A DNA stretch of 64,000 nt from Lepas anatifera (taxonomy: Eukaryota > Arthropoda > Thecostraca > Lepadidae): positions 4,597,001-4,661,000 of the forward strand of contig JAOTON010001526.1 in assembly GCA_034440635.1 (NCBI GenBank). The letters run 5' to 3'. A model generated the notes under the pieces. The model had not been told where the DNA came from. It saw only the letters and a program-made list of their open reading frames with translations, and did no database searches. The translations under genes and the position numbers were made by a program. Positions 46,366-56,280 of this stretch are shown here, in pieces. Numbering within the stretch: the stretch's first letter is position 1; each line of letters starts with the position of its first letter.

Positions 46366-46425
46366 GCTTATCCAGGGGGCGCCTAGGCTATCCAAACGCG
46401 CCTTTACTAGGCGCCTTTGGATTCC
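46366..46425. repeat. Isolated fragment of the 375-bp satellite, inverted
   Basis: TCCAGGGGGCGCCTAGGCTA reads on the opposite strand as TAGCCTAGGCGCCCCCTGGA, the exact unit seen at about 8120-8145 in the satellite. It is joined directly to the GA microsatellite and lies 35-39 kb from the array. Confidence 0.8.
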
Positions 46426-46979
46426 GCACGAAAATTGTCACCCTTCTACCTGCCGCCTGCGCTGACGAGCCCGGTCTGTGTCAGAGGCTGTCGCAGGCCC
46501 CAGCGGGCCGAGGCACGGGCCGCCACTGCCCGGCGTGAATAAAAAGCGCGAACATCATCTCAATAAGTTTCGCTTTACGCAAAAAATTGAAAAGGTATCT
46601 ACTTTGTTTGTCGGGAATGATGCAGAATTGACACAGGAACAGCTACCCCGAGCATTATCATCGGGACGGTTAGTTGGACGTAGATATTCGCATTGAAACG
46701 GCGAGAGGAGAAAAAAACAGCACCGCCGGCAGGGCGCGGGTTAAGAACCAGCCTTGTGCTCGGAAAGCCATAAAAGATTTGTTTCTCTTCGGGAGAAACT
46801 TTTTCAAAGGAGAGTAGATTTTTGAATGCACACAGAGCAGCATAATTGTGCGTAGAAAAATTGTTGATCAGTGTTGATTATGCACCTCCAGTGGCAGCCC
46901 ATCGCGCAAAGCGCACGCTCACGTCACTTTTCCCCTTAGCGACCTCAACCTCAGTTGGACGGCGTCGTTTGTAACAGTC
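46426..46979. other. Intron 3 sequence without recognised features
   Basis: No supported gene or repeat. A cluster of GC-rich words at 46440-46540 is unexplained. Confidence 0.45.
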
Positions 46980-47772
46980 ACTTGGGGGTTGTACCAGTTC
47001 GGTGACGGCGTCGTTTGTTACAGTTCATTGGTGAGTTGTACCAGTTCGGTGAGTTTTACCAGTTCGGTGATGTCGTCGTTTGGACAGTTCATTGGTGAGT
47101 TGTACCAGTTCGGTGCCGGCGTCGTTTGTTACAGTAACTTGGTGAATTGTACCAGTTCGGTGATGTCGTCGTTTGGACAGTCCATTGGTGAGTTGTACCA
47201 GTTTGGTGCCGGCGTCGTTTGTTTCAGTACCTTGGTGAGTTGTACCAGTTCGGTGATGCCGTCGTTTGAACAGTCCATTGGTGATTTGTACCTGTTCGGT
47301 GACGACGTCGTTTGGTACAGTACCTCGGTGAGTTCTGCCGGTTCTGTCCCGTTGTCGTTTGTTACAGTACCTCGGCGAGTTGTACCGGTTCGGCGATGTC
47401 GTCCTTTGTTACAGTACCTTGGTGAGTGTGCTAGTTCGGTGAGTTGTACCAGTTCGGTGCCGGCGTCGTTTGTTACAGTACCTTGGTGAATTTTACCAGT
47501 TCGGTGATGTCGTTTGGACAGTTCATCGGTGAGTTGTACCAGTTTGGTGCCGGCGTCGTTTGTTACAGTAACTTGGTGAATTGTCAGTCGTGGCTTGAAC
47601 GCCGAAGCGGTCGGTTGTGCCGCCTCCAGCAAGGTCAGCGGCCGGTGGTGTGACCTGGCGTTCGGTCGCAGTATGTGGTGAGCCAAGGCCGCGTGAGCGA
47701 TACGGCGGGCTGGGCCCGGGTGTGTAAGATTACTGTGACTTGATGTACTACTTTTAGTTGAATTCGGTGATA

Positions 47773-48909
47773 ATGGCATCTGAAACAGACATAGGAGAGG
47801 ACTCAGTGTATACTGATGCCGTTACGTCTGGTGATGAAGTGATCAGTGGTGGTGTCAGTGGCCGGAAAAAACAGCTCTCCGTTCCTGATTTGATGCGCCG
47901 TATGGATGCAAGAAGAGCAAAGCGGTCTGCCCCAGGTGAGCAAGCTCAGCTACTTCAGTCCCCTCCGGACACGGCAGCACCGATTGCCAAACGCCGTTCA
48001 ACAAGGGCCTCACCTGGTGCTTCTGTGGTTCCTAGCGCGGAGCTATTAGAATCAATCCAACAAATGATTGACACTGCAACTGGAAAAGTGATTACGGCTT
48101 TCAATTCTAAATTTGAGGCACTTGAGCACCGCTTAGGGTTACTGGAAGCTGACGGCTTCAAAAAGGATCAAGAGATCCAAGTCCTTAAGGAGACGGTGAC
48201 ATCCCAAGAAAGAAGACTAGCTGAACTTGAAGAGCAAGTGGAAAGCGTTGATGCCAACGGAAGACTCTCATGTCTTATTGTATCTTGCAAAGACTTTGAA
48301 AGGAAGGTGAAAGATGAAAACGTTGAGAAGCGTGTGGTCGAGGCACTAAACAAACGCCTCCCAAACTTGAATCTAGTCAACACAGATTTAAGCACGGCTC
48401 ACCGTCTTTCATCTGACAACAAAATCATCATGAAATTTGTTAGAAGATCAGTCAGAGACAGAGTGTATGAGAGCCGTTTCGACCTCATGACCTCCGGAAC
48501 AGCTGGAGGCTCACGAGATAGTCAGGGTGTCGGTACCGTACGTCACATGGCGCCTCTCTATATCGGCGAGTGTCTAACTGCTGCGAACAATGGCATCTAC
48601 CAGGAGCTCCTCCAAGCCAAGAAGCGAGAGAACGGTGCTCTGATCTCATCTGTCTTTACAAGGCGAGGGGTGGTATGGTGCAAGACTGAGCGTGGTGGAA
48701 CCAACATTCGTGTCCCTGATCAGCGTCACCTGCGACGGGTGCTTGGGGGCGCGCGTTTCCCCCTCCATCATCGCGTCCCGGCGGCCGCTCTCGTGTTGGT
48801 CTCAACGTCGCGGCTGGCGACGGCGTCGTGGGATCTCGTCTGCGGCCGCGTGAGGTCTCCCGCCCGGGTGCTCCTATCCCCTCGGCGGACTTCTCTCGCC
48901 GGCCGGTGA
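47773..48909 (+). CDS. LINE ORF1 protein (coiled coil plus RRM-like)
   Basis: The frame is open from 47758, but the first ATG is at 47773. An acidic/basic N-terminus is followed by a coiled coil at about residues 95-170 (LEHRLGLLEADG, LKETVTSQERRLAELEEQVE) and a domain resembling the L1/Tx1 ORF1 RNA-binding region (LSCLIVSCKDF, STAHRLSSDNKIIMKF, LYIGECLTAANNGIYQELLQ). This protein packages the LINE RNA. The last 60 residues turn Arg/Ala/Pro-rich without similarity to the rest, so the true C-terminus may have been lost by a frameshift near 48740. Confidence 0.8.
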   Translation: MASETDIGEDSVYTDAVTSGDEVISGGVSGRKKQLSVPDLMRRMDARRAKRSAPGEQAQLLQSPPDTAAPIAKRRSTRASPGASVVPSAELLESIQQMIDTATGKVITAFNSKFEALEHRLGLLEADGFKKDQEIQVLKETVTSQERRLAELEEQVESVDANGRLSCLIVSCKDFERKVKDENVEKRVVEALNKRLPNLNLVNTDLSTAHRLSSDNKIIMKFVRRSVRDRVYESRFDLMTSGTAGGSRDSQGVGTVRHMAPLYIGECLTAANNGIYQELLQAKKRENGALISSVFTRRGVVWCKTERGGTNIRVPDQRHLRRVLGGARFPLHHRVPAAALVLVSTSRLATASWDLVCGRVRSPARVLLSPRRTSLAGR

Positions 48910-50520
48910 CGTCTGCATCGGGTTCAACCGGAGCACGCCCAAAGTCTCCTGGTCTCTCCACACACGGCGGCGCTCCCCACGCCCCTGCTCGTGATGGATC
49001 TGCGGTGGATAGTGCGGCGGCACGGATGGTAACGTAGGACCGATAACCGTAGCCTTTCTCCTGCCGTACACGGTTATTCCTGACGAGTGAAGGCCTATAT
49101 CAAAGTCCAGAATGGAAATGCGGAACGACCCATGTATTTGTGTTGGGTCCAATGCAAATAGTATGTATTCTGTGCCAAACGTAAATGAATGCGGGTCATT
49201 AATTCTGCATTTATCTATACATTCCTGCCCGCAAACTTGTTCACTCAGCTGTAGGTATTGCCAAGAACCGGGTCATTTAACAAGATTTCGAAATGCCCAT
49301 TTTTGGCATTGCCTTTCCCGCATTTGAGAAGTGACTTCGCTTACCCTTACAGCTAAGTGCTCACATAACAGATAAGCTGTCTAAGGAGCTGTGATAACTT
49401 GGTGTACTCTTTTCAAACATACGCGGGTGCCACGCGGGCGGCCGGGGCTGCCCTTGTCGCGGCCACTTCAACGAGCTGCCACCCTCCCTGAGCCTGCTGG
49501 TGCTGTTTGTGCCGTTGACGACATCAGCGGCGGCCGGCCGCGGCGGGGCGGCCTCGGTCGCAGCTCCGACGGTGACGAAAGGTTTGAACTGAATATGTAT
49601 CGTGTTAATGTATGTTTCAAGTGTAGCTATTTTTCTAGTATCTAGAACTATTGGTCCAACACCACACGGGTCAATCCATCCATATGCGGCGAGGAACGTG
49701 TAATGTTAAACAATGTCTCACAGCACCGCGGATCCAAAAATGGTATGTTATAAGGAATGCGTCCATGAGGGTTGTGGATACTTATGAATATTTGTCTGGC
49801 TGAGCGCAAGGTTGTCACCAGTTTCACCAGGTGCGGCTCGCCACCATCAGCATGCTGTGTTGGTATCTGCCTTCACTGCGGGCGGCCCTCACCACGGCCG
49901 AGCCGGTCGATGGCGCCTTCTGTACAGCTTCAGCTCATATCTGATCGGACCAAATCTTCAGACCGGCGGCGGTGGGGGTGGGCCGCCGTGGAAACCCCAT
50001 GGTTTGTTGTATGTATTAGTTATGATTATTCATGTTGATCGTATAGTCAGCAATTGTTGACTTGAAACCGTACTGCTCGTATATCTTATCTTTGGTGTAT
50101 ATTCAACAGTATTTCAGGATACACAGTGCCGGGCCAGTACACCCGGGCCCCGGCAGCACGCCTGCTGTGTCGACCACTAGCGCCATCTAAACGCTCATGT
50201 GTTCACGGCGTAAAGCGAGATGTCCGACAAATGTCAGTACTATCAATACTTCCGTGGACACTAGATGTCGCTTGCAGTTGAGTGTCAGCATTCATATTAC
50301 GTTTTGTATTATATTTCACAGGTGCATCCCTCACCTCACTTATCGCGTTTCAGTTCCGAGATCTCTTCCAGACTTACGGTATCGCTCACAACACGATGCA
50401 CACCATGTACAGTTGGAACAGAACCAACAACCAAGCTGGTTAAGAGTGGCTAGTAAGGCCTCTATTACTTTGCTTAAGATTCTTTCGTAAATTCCGCAAT
50501 CACGAATATTCCCTAATTAA
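48910..50520 (+). other. Inter-ORF region of the LINE
   Basis: 1.6 kb between ORF1 and ORF2, unusually long for this group. At about 49245-49310 a short frame contains CRYCQEPGHL, a zinc-knuckle-like CxxCxxxxH. This suggests that ORF1 or the N-terminal part of ORF2 once extended here, or that a foreign fragment was inserted. Two G/C-rich islands lie at 49430-49580 and 49850-50000. Confidence 0.5.
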
Positions 50521-53500
50521 ATGGTTGAATTAACAATTGCATCCGTGAAATGCCGAGGTTTGGGCCAAGTAAAAAAACGTAGAGATGTGATGAATTTCCT
50601 TAGAAATACAAATATTGATATTATATTTCTTCAGGACACTCATTTAACTGGTGATACTACGCAGTATTTCGATAGTCTGTGGCGTGGAAAGTGCTATCAT
50701 GCGACATTTTCTAACAGGAGTCGAGGCACAAGCATTCTTGTAAGAAACAAAATTCAACACGAAACAATGATGGAAAAACATTCTCAAAGTGGAAATTACG
50801 TTTTCATTGTAAGCAGAATTGGTACGTTAACTTTTACATTTGTAAGCATTTATGGCCCCAACAGTGATGAACCAGAATTTTACGAAGGGCTGATCAGAGA
50901 GTTAGACCCTATTCATTCAGACCACATAATCATAGGAGGAGACTTTAACTTTGTTGTTGATTCAGTTAAGGATTCTCATAACTACTCTCGTGAATATAAC
51001 ACATACGCAAAACAAAGATTCTTAGAATTTGTAAATGAAAACAGATTGTTCGACGTTTGGCGAAGCAAAAACCCAGATAAAAACTGCTACACCTGGAGAA
51101 GGCATAACCCGTTTAAAGGGGCAAGGCTAGATATGTTCTTTATTGATGACGATTTGATGCCCAGTGTTCAAGACGTTTTGATAAAGCCAGGGTATAGAAC
51201 AGATCACGATATGCTTGTTTTGCGAATTCAAAATGTAGTTAAAGAACGCGGTCCCGGTATGTGGAAGTTTAACCAATCTGTCTTGGGAGAAGAACAATAC
51301 GTAGACCTCGTAAAAGATTGTATAAGAAAGGTTGTTCTAGAGTATGCTGTTCCGGTTTATAATGAAGACTTCGTCGCCAACATAGAAAACTTCCCTGTCA
51401 TTCAATTTAAGATAAGTGATACCCTATTCTACGAAACACTAATCATGTTAATACGGGGAGAAACCGTTCAGTATTGCAAAAGGAAAGCGCAAAAAAGGCG
51501 AATGTTGGAAAAAGAACTGATAAAGAATGTAACTGCTGCTCATGAAAAAATAATGACAATGAACTCCCCAGAAAGCTTTGAAGCCTTAAAGACAGCTGAA
51601 TTGGCCCTTGAAAGTCATAGAAAAGCATACATAGAAGGACTCATTGTACGTTCCCGAGCCCAGTGGCACGAGGAGGGTGAAAAGAACTCGAAGTACTTCC
51701 TTTCTCTCGAAAAACGAAACATAATGCGGAAGACTGTTGAATATATCCAGGACGGAGATAGGAAAATAAGCAAAACGAGCGAAGTTTTGTCTGCTTTCAC
51801 ACAAGGACTAAAGAATAAATATGTTGAGCAAAATGAGAATGTCACAGACATGGATTTCATAAATGAAAATATTAAAGCAAAACTAAGCGAAACTGAGAAA
51901 GAATACTTCGAGACACCAATAAGCTTAGAAGAGTTGACACTAGCATTAACATCGATGAAAAAAGGAAAAACTCCGGGAAGCAATGGCTTCCCAGTTGAGT
52001 TTTTTAGAGCCTTTGGACAGAAATCGGCGTATTCTTGTATCGAGCTTTCAAACACAGTCTTTCGAATGAAACTAACCTCATGACGCATAGAGAAGGTTTG
52101 ATAACAATGATTCCGAAGGGCGGAAAATCTCAAAATTCCCTTAAAGGCTGGCGCCCAATCTCCTTGCTCAACGTTGACTTCAAAATTATTTCAACAGCAA
52201 TCGCAAATCGATTAAAAAAAGTACTTAACAAATTAGTAACAGCATCTCAGTCAGCGTATATGAGTAACAGGTTTATAGGAGAAAATAGCCGTCTGCTATA
52301 TGATGTTATAGAGCAAGTAAATAGGCAAAATATACCTGGCATACTGATGGCTGCAGATTTTGAGGCAGCGTTTGAAACTGTCTCCTGGCCCTTTTTAGCA
52401 TGTGTATTAAAAAAATTGAATTTTGGCGACAATTTCCTAAGACTCATTCTTACACAATACTTGAACTCTTCTAACTATGCCCGCATCCAAATGAATGGCT
52501 TCCTTGGGGAAAAAATATTTTTGCACCGAGGAATCCGACAAGGAGATCCCGCCTCTGGATATCTGTTTGTTTTGTCGGTTCTGGTACTCGGAAACCAAAT
52601 CAATCAATCAAAAAACTTACGTGGTGTCAAACTTACACCAGACTTAGAAATACGTATCAGTCAGTATGCAGATGACACAATTATTTTCTTGGAAGGCTCG
52701 GATAGGTCAATCAAAGGTGCCATTAGTGAACTTACTGAGTTCTCAAAACACTCAGGGCTAAAACTGAACTGGGAAAAAACATATTGCATGCTAATTGGTT
52801 CCATGAAGGAAAACGAAATAACCCAGCAATACAATTTCAAATGGGTACAAGATATAAAAATCCTCGGTATAACATACAATCGCACCAACCATAATGTTAT
52901 TGAACTTAACCTAGATAAAAAATTGCCAGCACTTGAACAGGAAATTAACCAATGGAAGCGGCGGCACATAACACCTATTGGTAAAATCATCGTGATAAAA
53001 TCATTGCTAATTTCGAAACTTGTTCATCTCCTGACGGCGCTACCGAACCCATCGGCTAAATATGTAAAACAAATAGAACAACTTTTGTTTAGGTTTCTTT
53101 GGGGGGGTAAACCCGACCAGGTTAAACGTTCAAAAATCATTCAGGGGTATGAGGCCGACGGTCTTCAGATGTTGGATATAAATGCGTTCATTCACAGCCT
53201 TAAACTATCATGGCTACGAAGAGCGATTGAGTCATCCGCGGATTGGGTAAAAGTTGCAAGAATTGAACTACCAGAACCCTCGTGTTTGCTAACTTTCGGA
53301 AATGCAAAATTGAGAAGAGTAAAAAACCAGCTTCAAAATCCATTTTGGATCGATGTAGTGCAGTCGCTTATTCACTTCAATGATACCTATCACGCGCTGC
53401 CACAAGAGATACTGACTGAAACTATCTGGTTTTCGGACTTTACTAAATACAAAACATCTTGTATTAAGGAATGGGATGCAAAAGGTCTAAGATTTATAGG

Positions 53501-54299
53501 GGATTTATTTAATTCTGAAAATAGAAATGTACTGTCACGAGAAGAAATTAGGCGTAATTACCGCATTTCAATGAACTTTTTGTGTTATGAGGCGTTAATT
53601 AGAAGTTTGCCTGACGAAGTGCGTAGCTCTGGCATGCAAACTCGCTTCGAGAGACCAAATATCCCTTACAGGCTCAATGTTTTCAAAAGCAAGCATCACA
53701 AGTTAAACCGGTATTGCTATAAGCAGTTTGTAATCTCGAAAGTTAGAAGCAATAACAATAATTCATTAGAGAAAAAATGGGAAAGAGATATAGGATTTTT
53801 TCAAACTGGAACTATGTTAGAACTAAAACAGGCTACGAAGGCTACGTCTCTGCTTTATCTCCACTATCGTATAACTAACAGAATAATCACTACAAACAGA
53901 TTTTTACATACAATAGGAATATCAAATACATATGTTTGCACTCTGTGTACTAACAATATAGAAACGATAACTCACCTGTTTTGGCATTGCAGAATCGTAC
54001 AAAAATTTATCCATGATATAAAAAACAATTTGGAACGCAGGTATGGTATACCGCTTCCAAGGACCGCACAGTCCTGGTTCTTTTTACATGAGTTAAGTCC
54101 GATCCAGAAATTAATCGTCACTTTAGCAAAATCGGTCATCAACAAAGCTCGTAATAACACTGTGAAACCCGAAGTAACTTACTTTATGAACATTCTAAAA
54201 ACAGAGGCCGAAAAAGAGCAAACTGCAAGCAGACTAAAAGGTAACTCGGAATTTTTCGAGAAAAAATGGGGAGGCCTCATTCAGATATTGAAAAAATAG
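50521..54299 (+). pseudogene. LINE ORF2: endonuclease and reverse transcriptase, one frame break
   Basis: Frame 1 (50521-52083) carries an apurinic-type endonuclease: SVKCRGLG (residues 8-15), QDTH (38-41), YGPN (111-114), GGDFN (139-143), RLDMFFID and TDHDML near residue 230, followed by the start of the RT (KKGKTPGSNGFPVEFF). The reading then moves to another frame at about 52020. Frame 3, open to 54299, has IPKG, WRPISLLN, motif A (ADFEAAFE), RGIRQGDP, motif C (YADD at 52664-52675) and a C-terminal CTLC...HLFWHC zinc motif near 53940-53990. The one-base frame change splits the RT. The usual catalytic Asn near residue 10 is Lys. Motif order and words place it in the Tx1/L1 group; it copies itself by target-primed reverse transcription. 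Confidence 0.85.
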
Positions 54300-55180
54300 T
54301 AGTTATCTTAACCAGCTTCTTCATCACAACAATACACGCGGGTGAATCCAATTAAACAATCGGTCTGAAGGTGCGTGTGTGTGTATGTGTTCATATGTCC
54401 TGATCGCGTTTATATCGGTGTTTTGTGTCTAGGTGTGAAACTGCGCCATCGATACCCGTATTTGAATTTTGTCGCGGATTTTGTATTGTTCGTGATTCCT
54501 GATTGCGTTGTTAGGTGATCCTCGACTGCCAAGTGACGGTTAAATATAGGGCCCTCGGGCCGTCAATGTCGGAAAAAAACTTGGTGAATTGTATCAGTTC
54601 GGTGATGTCGTTTGTACAGTTAATTGGTGAGTTGTACCAGTTCGGTGAGTTGTACCAGTTTGGTGCCGGCGTCGTTTGTTTCAGTACCTTGGTGAGTTGT
54701 ACCAGTTCGGTGATGCCGTCGTTTGGACAGTCCATTGGTAAGTTGTACCTGTTCGGTGACGAAGTCGTTTGGTGAGTTCTGCCGGTTCTGTCCCGTTGTC
54801 GTTTGTTACAGTGCCTCGGCGAGTTGTACCGGTTCGGCGATGTCGTCCTTTGTTACAGTACCTTGGCGAGTTGTACCTGTTCGGTGATTTATTTATTTAT
54901 TTATTTATTCAGCAGAATCGCCAACAGATAAATCCAGTTACAGGCGAAGTCCAAGCATTAAAAGCGTATTTACAGTGGAACACATCAAACAGTATACAGT
55001 AAACAGTAGTTGTCGTTTGTTACAGTACCTCGGTGAGTTTGCTAGTTCGGTGAGTTGTACGAGTTCGGTGATGTCGTTGTTTGTTACAGTACCTCGGCGA
55101 GTTGTACCAGTTCAGGGATGTCGTTTGTTGCAGTGCCTCGGCGAGTTGTAAAGGTTCGGTGATGTCGTCGTTTGTTACAG

Positions 55181-55294
55181 TATCTGCGTGAGCGGTACGA
55201 GTTCGAGTGCAAGTGCAAGCCATGCATTGAGGTGTGGCCAACATTCGCCGAGATGGACAACACCGTCTGGAAGTTCAAATGCCAGACTTGCAAG
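55181..55294 (+). CDS. SMYD4: SMYD4-like exon 4, post-SET cysteine cluster
   Basis: 114 bp, exactly 38 codons, phase 0 at both ends: YLRERYEFECKCKPCIEVWP, then FAEMDNTVWKFKCQTCK. The CxCxxC (ECKCKPC) is the post-SET zinc ligand cluster that closes the active site in SMYD proteins, and 'FKCQTC' starts the second Cys pair seen in SMYD4. The acceptor tttgttacag (55171-55180) is shared with the upstream minisatellite units. The donor aag|gtgggt is at 55295. Nothing is broken in this copy. Confidence 0.9.
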
Positions 55295-55524
55295 GTGGGT
55301 GGCACATAAACTCCTCTCACTAAACTGTCAACTTACACCAGAGTCATTGCTGCGAGATACAACTAACCAAGAATCTTTGGTTGACCAAAGGTCTGTACTA
55401 TCCAATTTCTGCTATCGCAAAGCATAAACAGAATTTCCCCTTACATAAACAAGAAGCTAATAGAAAAAGCAGGAGTATTTGCAGGATGGGGCTGAATACT
55501 CGCTATGGGCCGCCGCTTCGCCAG

Positions 55525-55648
55525 AGCCCGCTGCTGGTCTCCACGGAGACGCTGACGCCCCTGTTTCTGTGTGGAGCATGCGGCCACGAGACCAACATCA
55601 TGAAGGCGCTGAAGACGCTGCAGGACACTGAGAACAGCTACCGAGCCG
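55525..55648 (+). CDS. SMYD4: SMYD4-like exon 5, second zinc-ligand segment
   Basis: Encodes SPLLVSTETLTPLFLCGACG, then HETNIMKALKTLQDTENSYR. LCGACGH completes the Cys pairs begun in exon 4 (FKCQTC), followed by the start of a C-terminal helix expected to lead into the TPR-like region. The acceptor is cgccag at 55519-55524, giving phase 0 with exon 4 across a short 230-bp intron. An upstream acceptor ttgcag|GATGG at about 55485 puts the exon out of phase. The donor gtaagc is at 55649 (phase 1). A second in-frame donor, CCAG|gtatga at 55675, would add about nine codons (KPITLWPP). Later exons of the gene were not found. Confidence 0.85.
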
Positions 55649-56280
55649 GTAAGCCCATCACGCTCTGGCCGCCAGGTATGAAAAGATATCTGCACTAGAA
55701 CAGAGGTCAAGAACCTCGCCAACTCGCCTACGCTCGTGGGTAGCCAAATGAGGTTTAAGGGAAAAGAACTTAGGTAGCCAATCACGGAGACTTGACAAAG
55801 ATCAAGATTTGCACTTACCAGCACAAAACAAGTATTTCCACGATCTTACCGCCACGTAAAAAGAACGATCCATAACATGGCAATGCTACCCTGACCTATT
55901 TTAGGTTCCATTCTAACTATTAGTGACAGGCGATACAAATTAGTGACAAATAATTTATCCTTACTCAATCGCGTTATTTCACAGCTAATTTAGAGATGGG
56001 TAGACAACCACATCGGCAACGAAATTGACCCATATAAAGCCATGAGGAAAAGGTACTCTAAGTTGCGATGGCATGAGAACGGTGATATTCATTCTTTTAT
56101 ATGAATTTGACCATTTATTTTGAACAAAAAGAGAAAACTTTTAAGTCTATATTAGGATTTACAATGAAACTCCGCCTAAGATAGTAACTCCACTGCTTAC
56201 TTTGTTCTTGAGGACTCGTTTCACGGAATTAGAGATGGTCTGGTAGCCATGCCGATAACGTAAATTACGATTAGGGACCA
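55649..56280 (+). other. Start of intron 5
   Basis: CAGAGGTCAAGAACCTCGC at 55701-55719 has an inverted partner at 59721-59739 (one mismatch). A 17-bp direct repeat, CCATCACGCTCTGGCCG, lies at 55655-55671 and 59753-59769. No gene is supported here. Confidence 0.5.

Larger units (their letters stand above)
47585..54577 (+). mobile_element. Near-complete Tx1/L1-like LINE, about 7 kb
   Basis: A perfect 15-bp duplication AACTTGGTGAATTGT (47570-47584 and 54578-54592) flanks the element, and a short A-run (from 54573) marks the 3' end. It has a 5' leader of about 190 bp, ORF1 (47773-48909), a long inter-ORF region, an ORF2 with endonuclease and reverse transcriptase in two frames, and a 3' tail of about 280 bp. 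It inserted into one unit of the exon-4-derived minisatellite in intron 3, in the same direction as the host gene. Confidence 0.9.
46980..55180 (+). repeat. About 46-bp minisatellite copied from the exon 4 splice acceptor (split)
   Basis: Units of about 46 bp (GTCGTTTGTTACAG, then TACCTTGGTGAGTTGTACCA, then GTTCGGTGATG) fill 46980-47584, 54593-54885 and 55010-55180. The last unit is the true exon 4 border: gtcgtcgtttgttacag|TATCTGCGTGAGCGGTACGA. Intron side and exon side both align, so the array is an amplified acceptor with about 25 bp of exon. A Tx1-like LINE (47585-54577) and a small ATTT-containing insertion (about 54886-55010) split it. Many units keep a TTACAG acceptor. Confidence 0.9.

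Noticed and set aside
46049..46366. Arg/Glu/Gly-rich frame through 46178-46361
   Set aside because: It is a pure translation of the GA/GGGA microsatellite.
46989..47779. Repeated 'YQFGAGVVCYS' protein on the + strand and its antisense counterpart
   Set aside because: Both are translations of the ~46-bp minisatellite, which derives from an intron/exon border, with frame changes between units.
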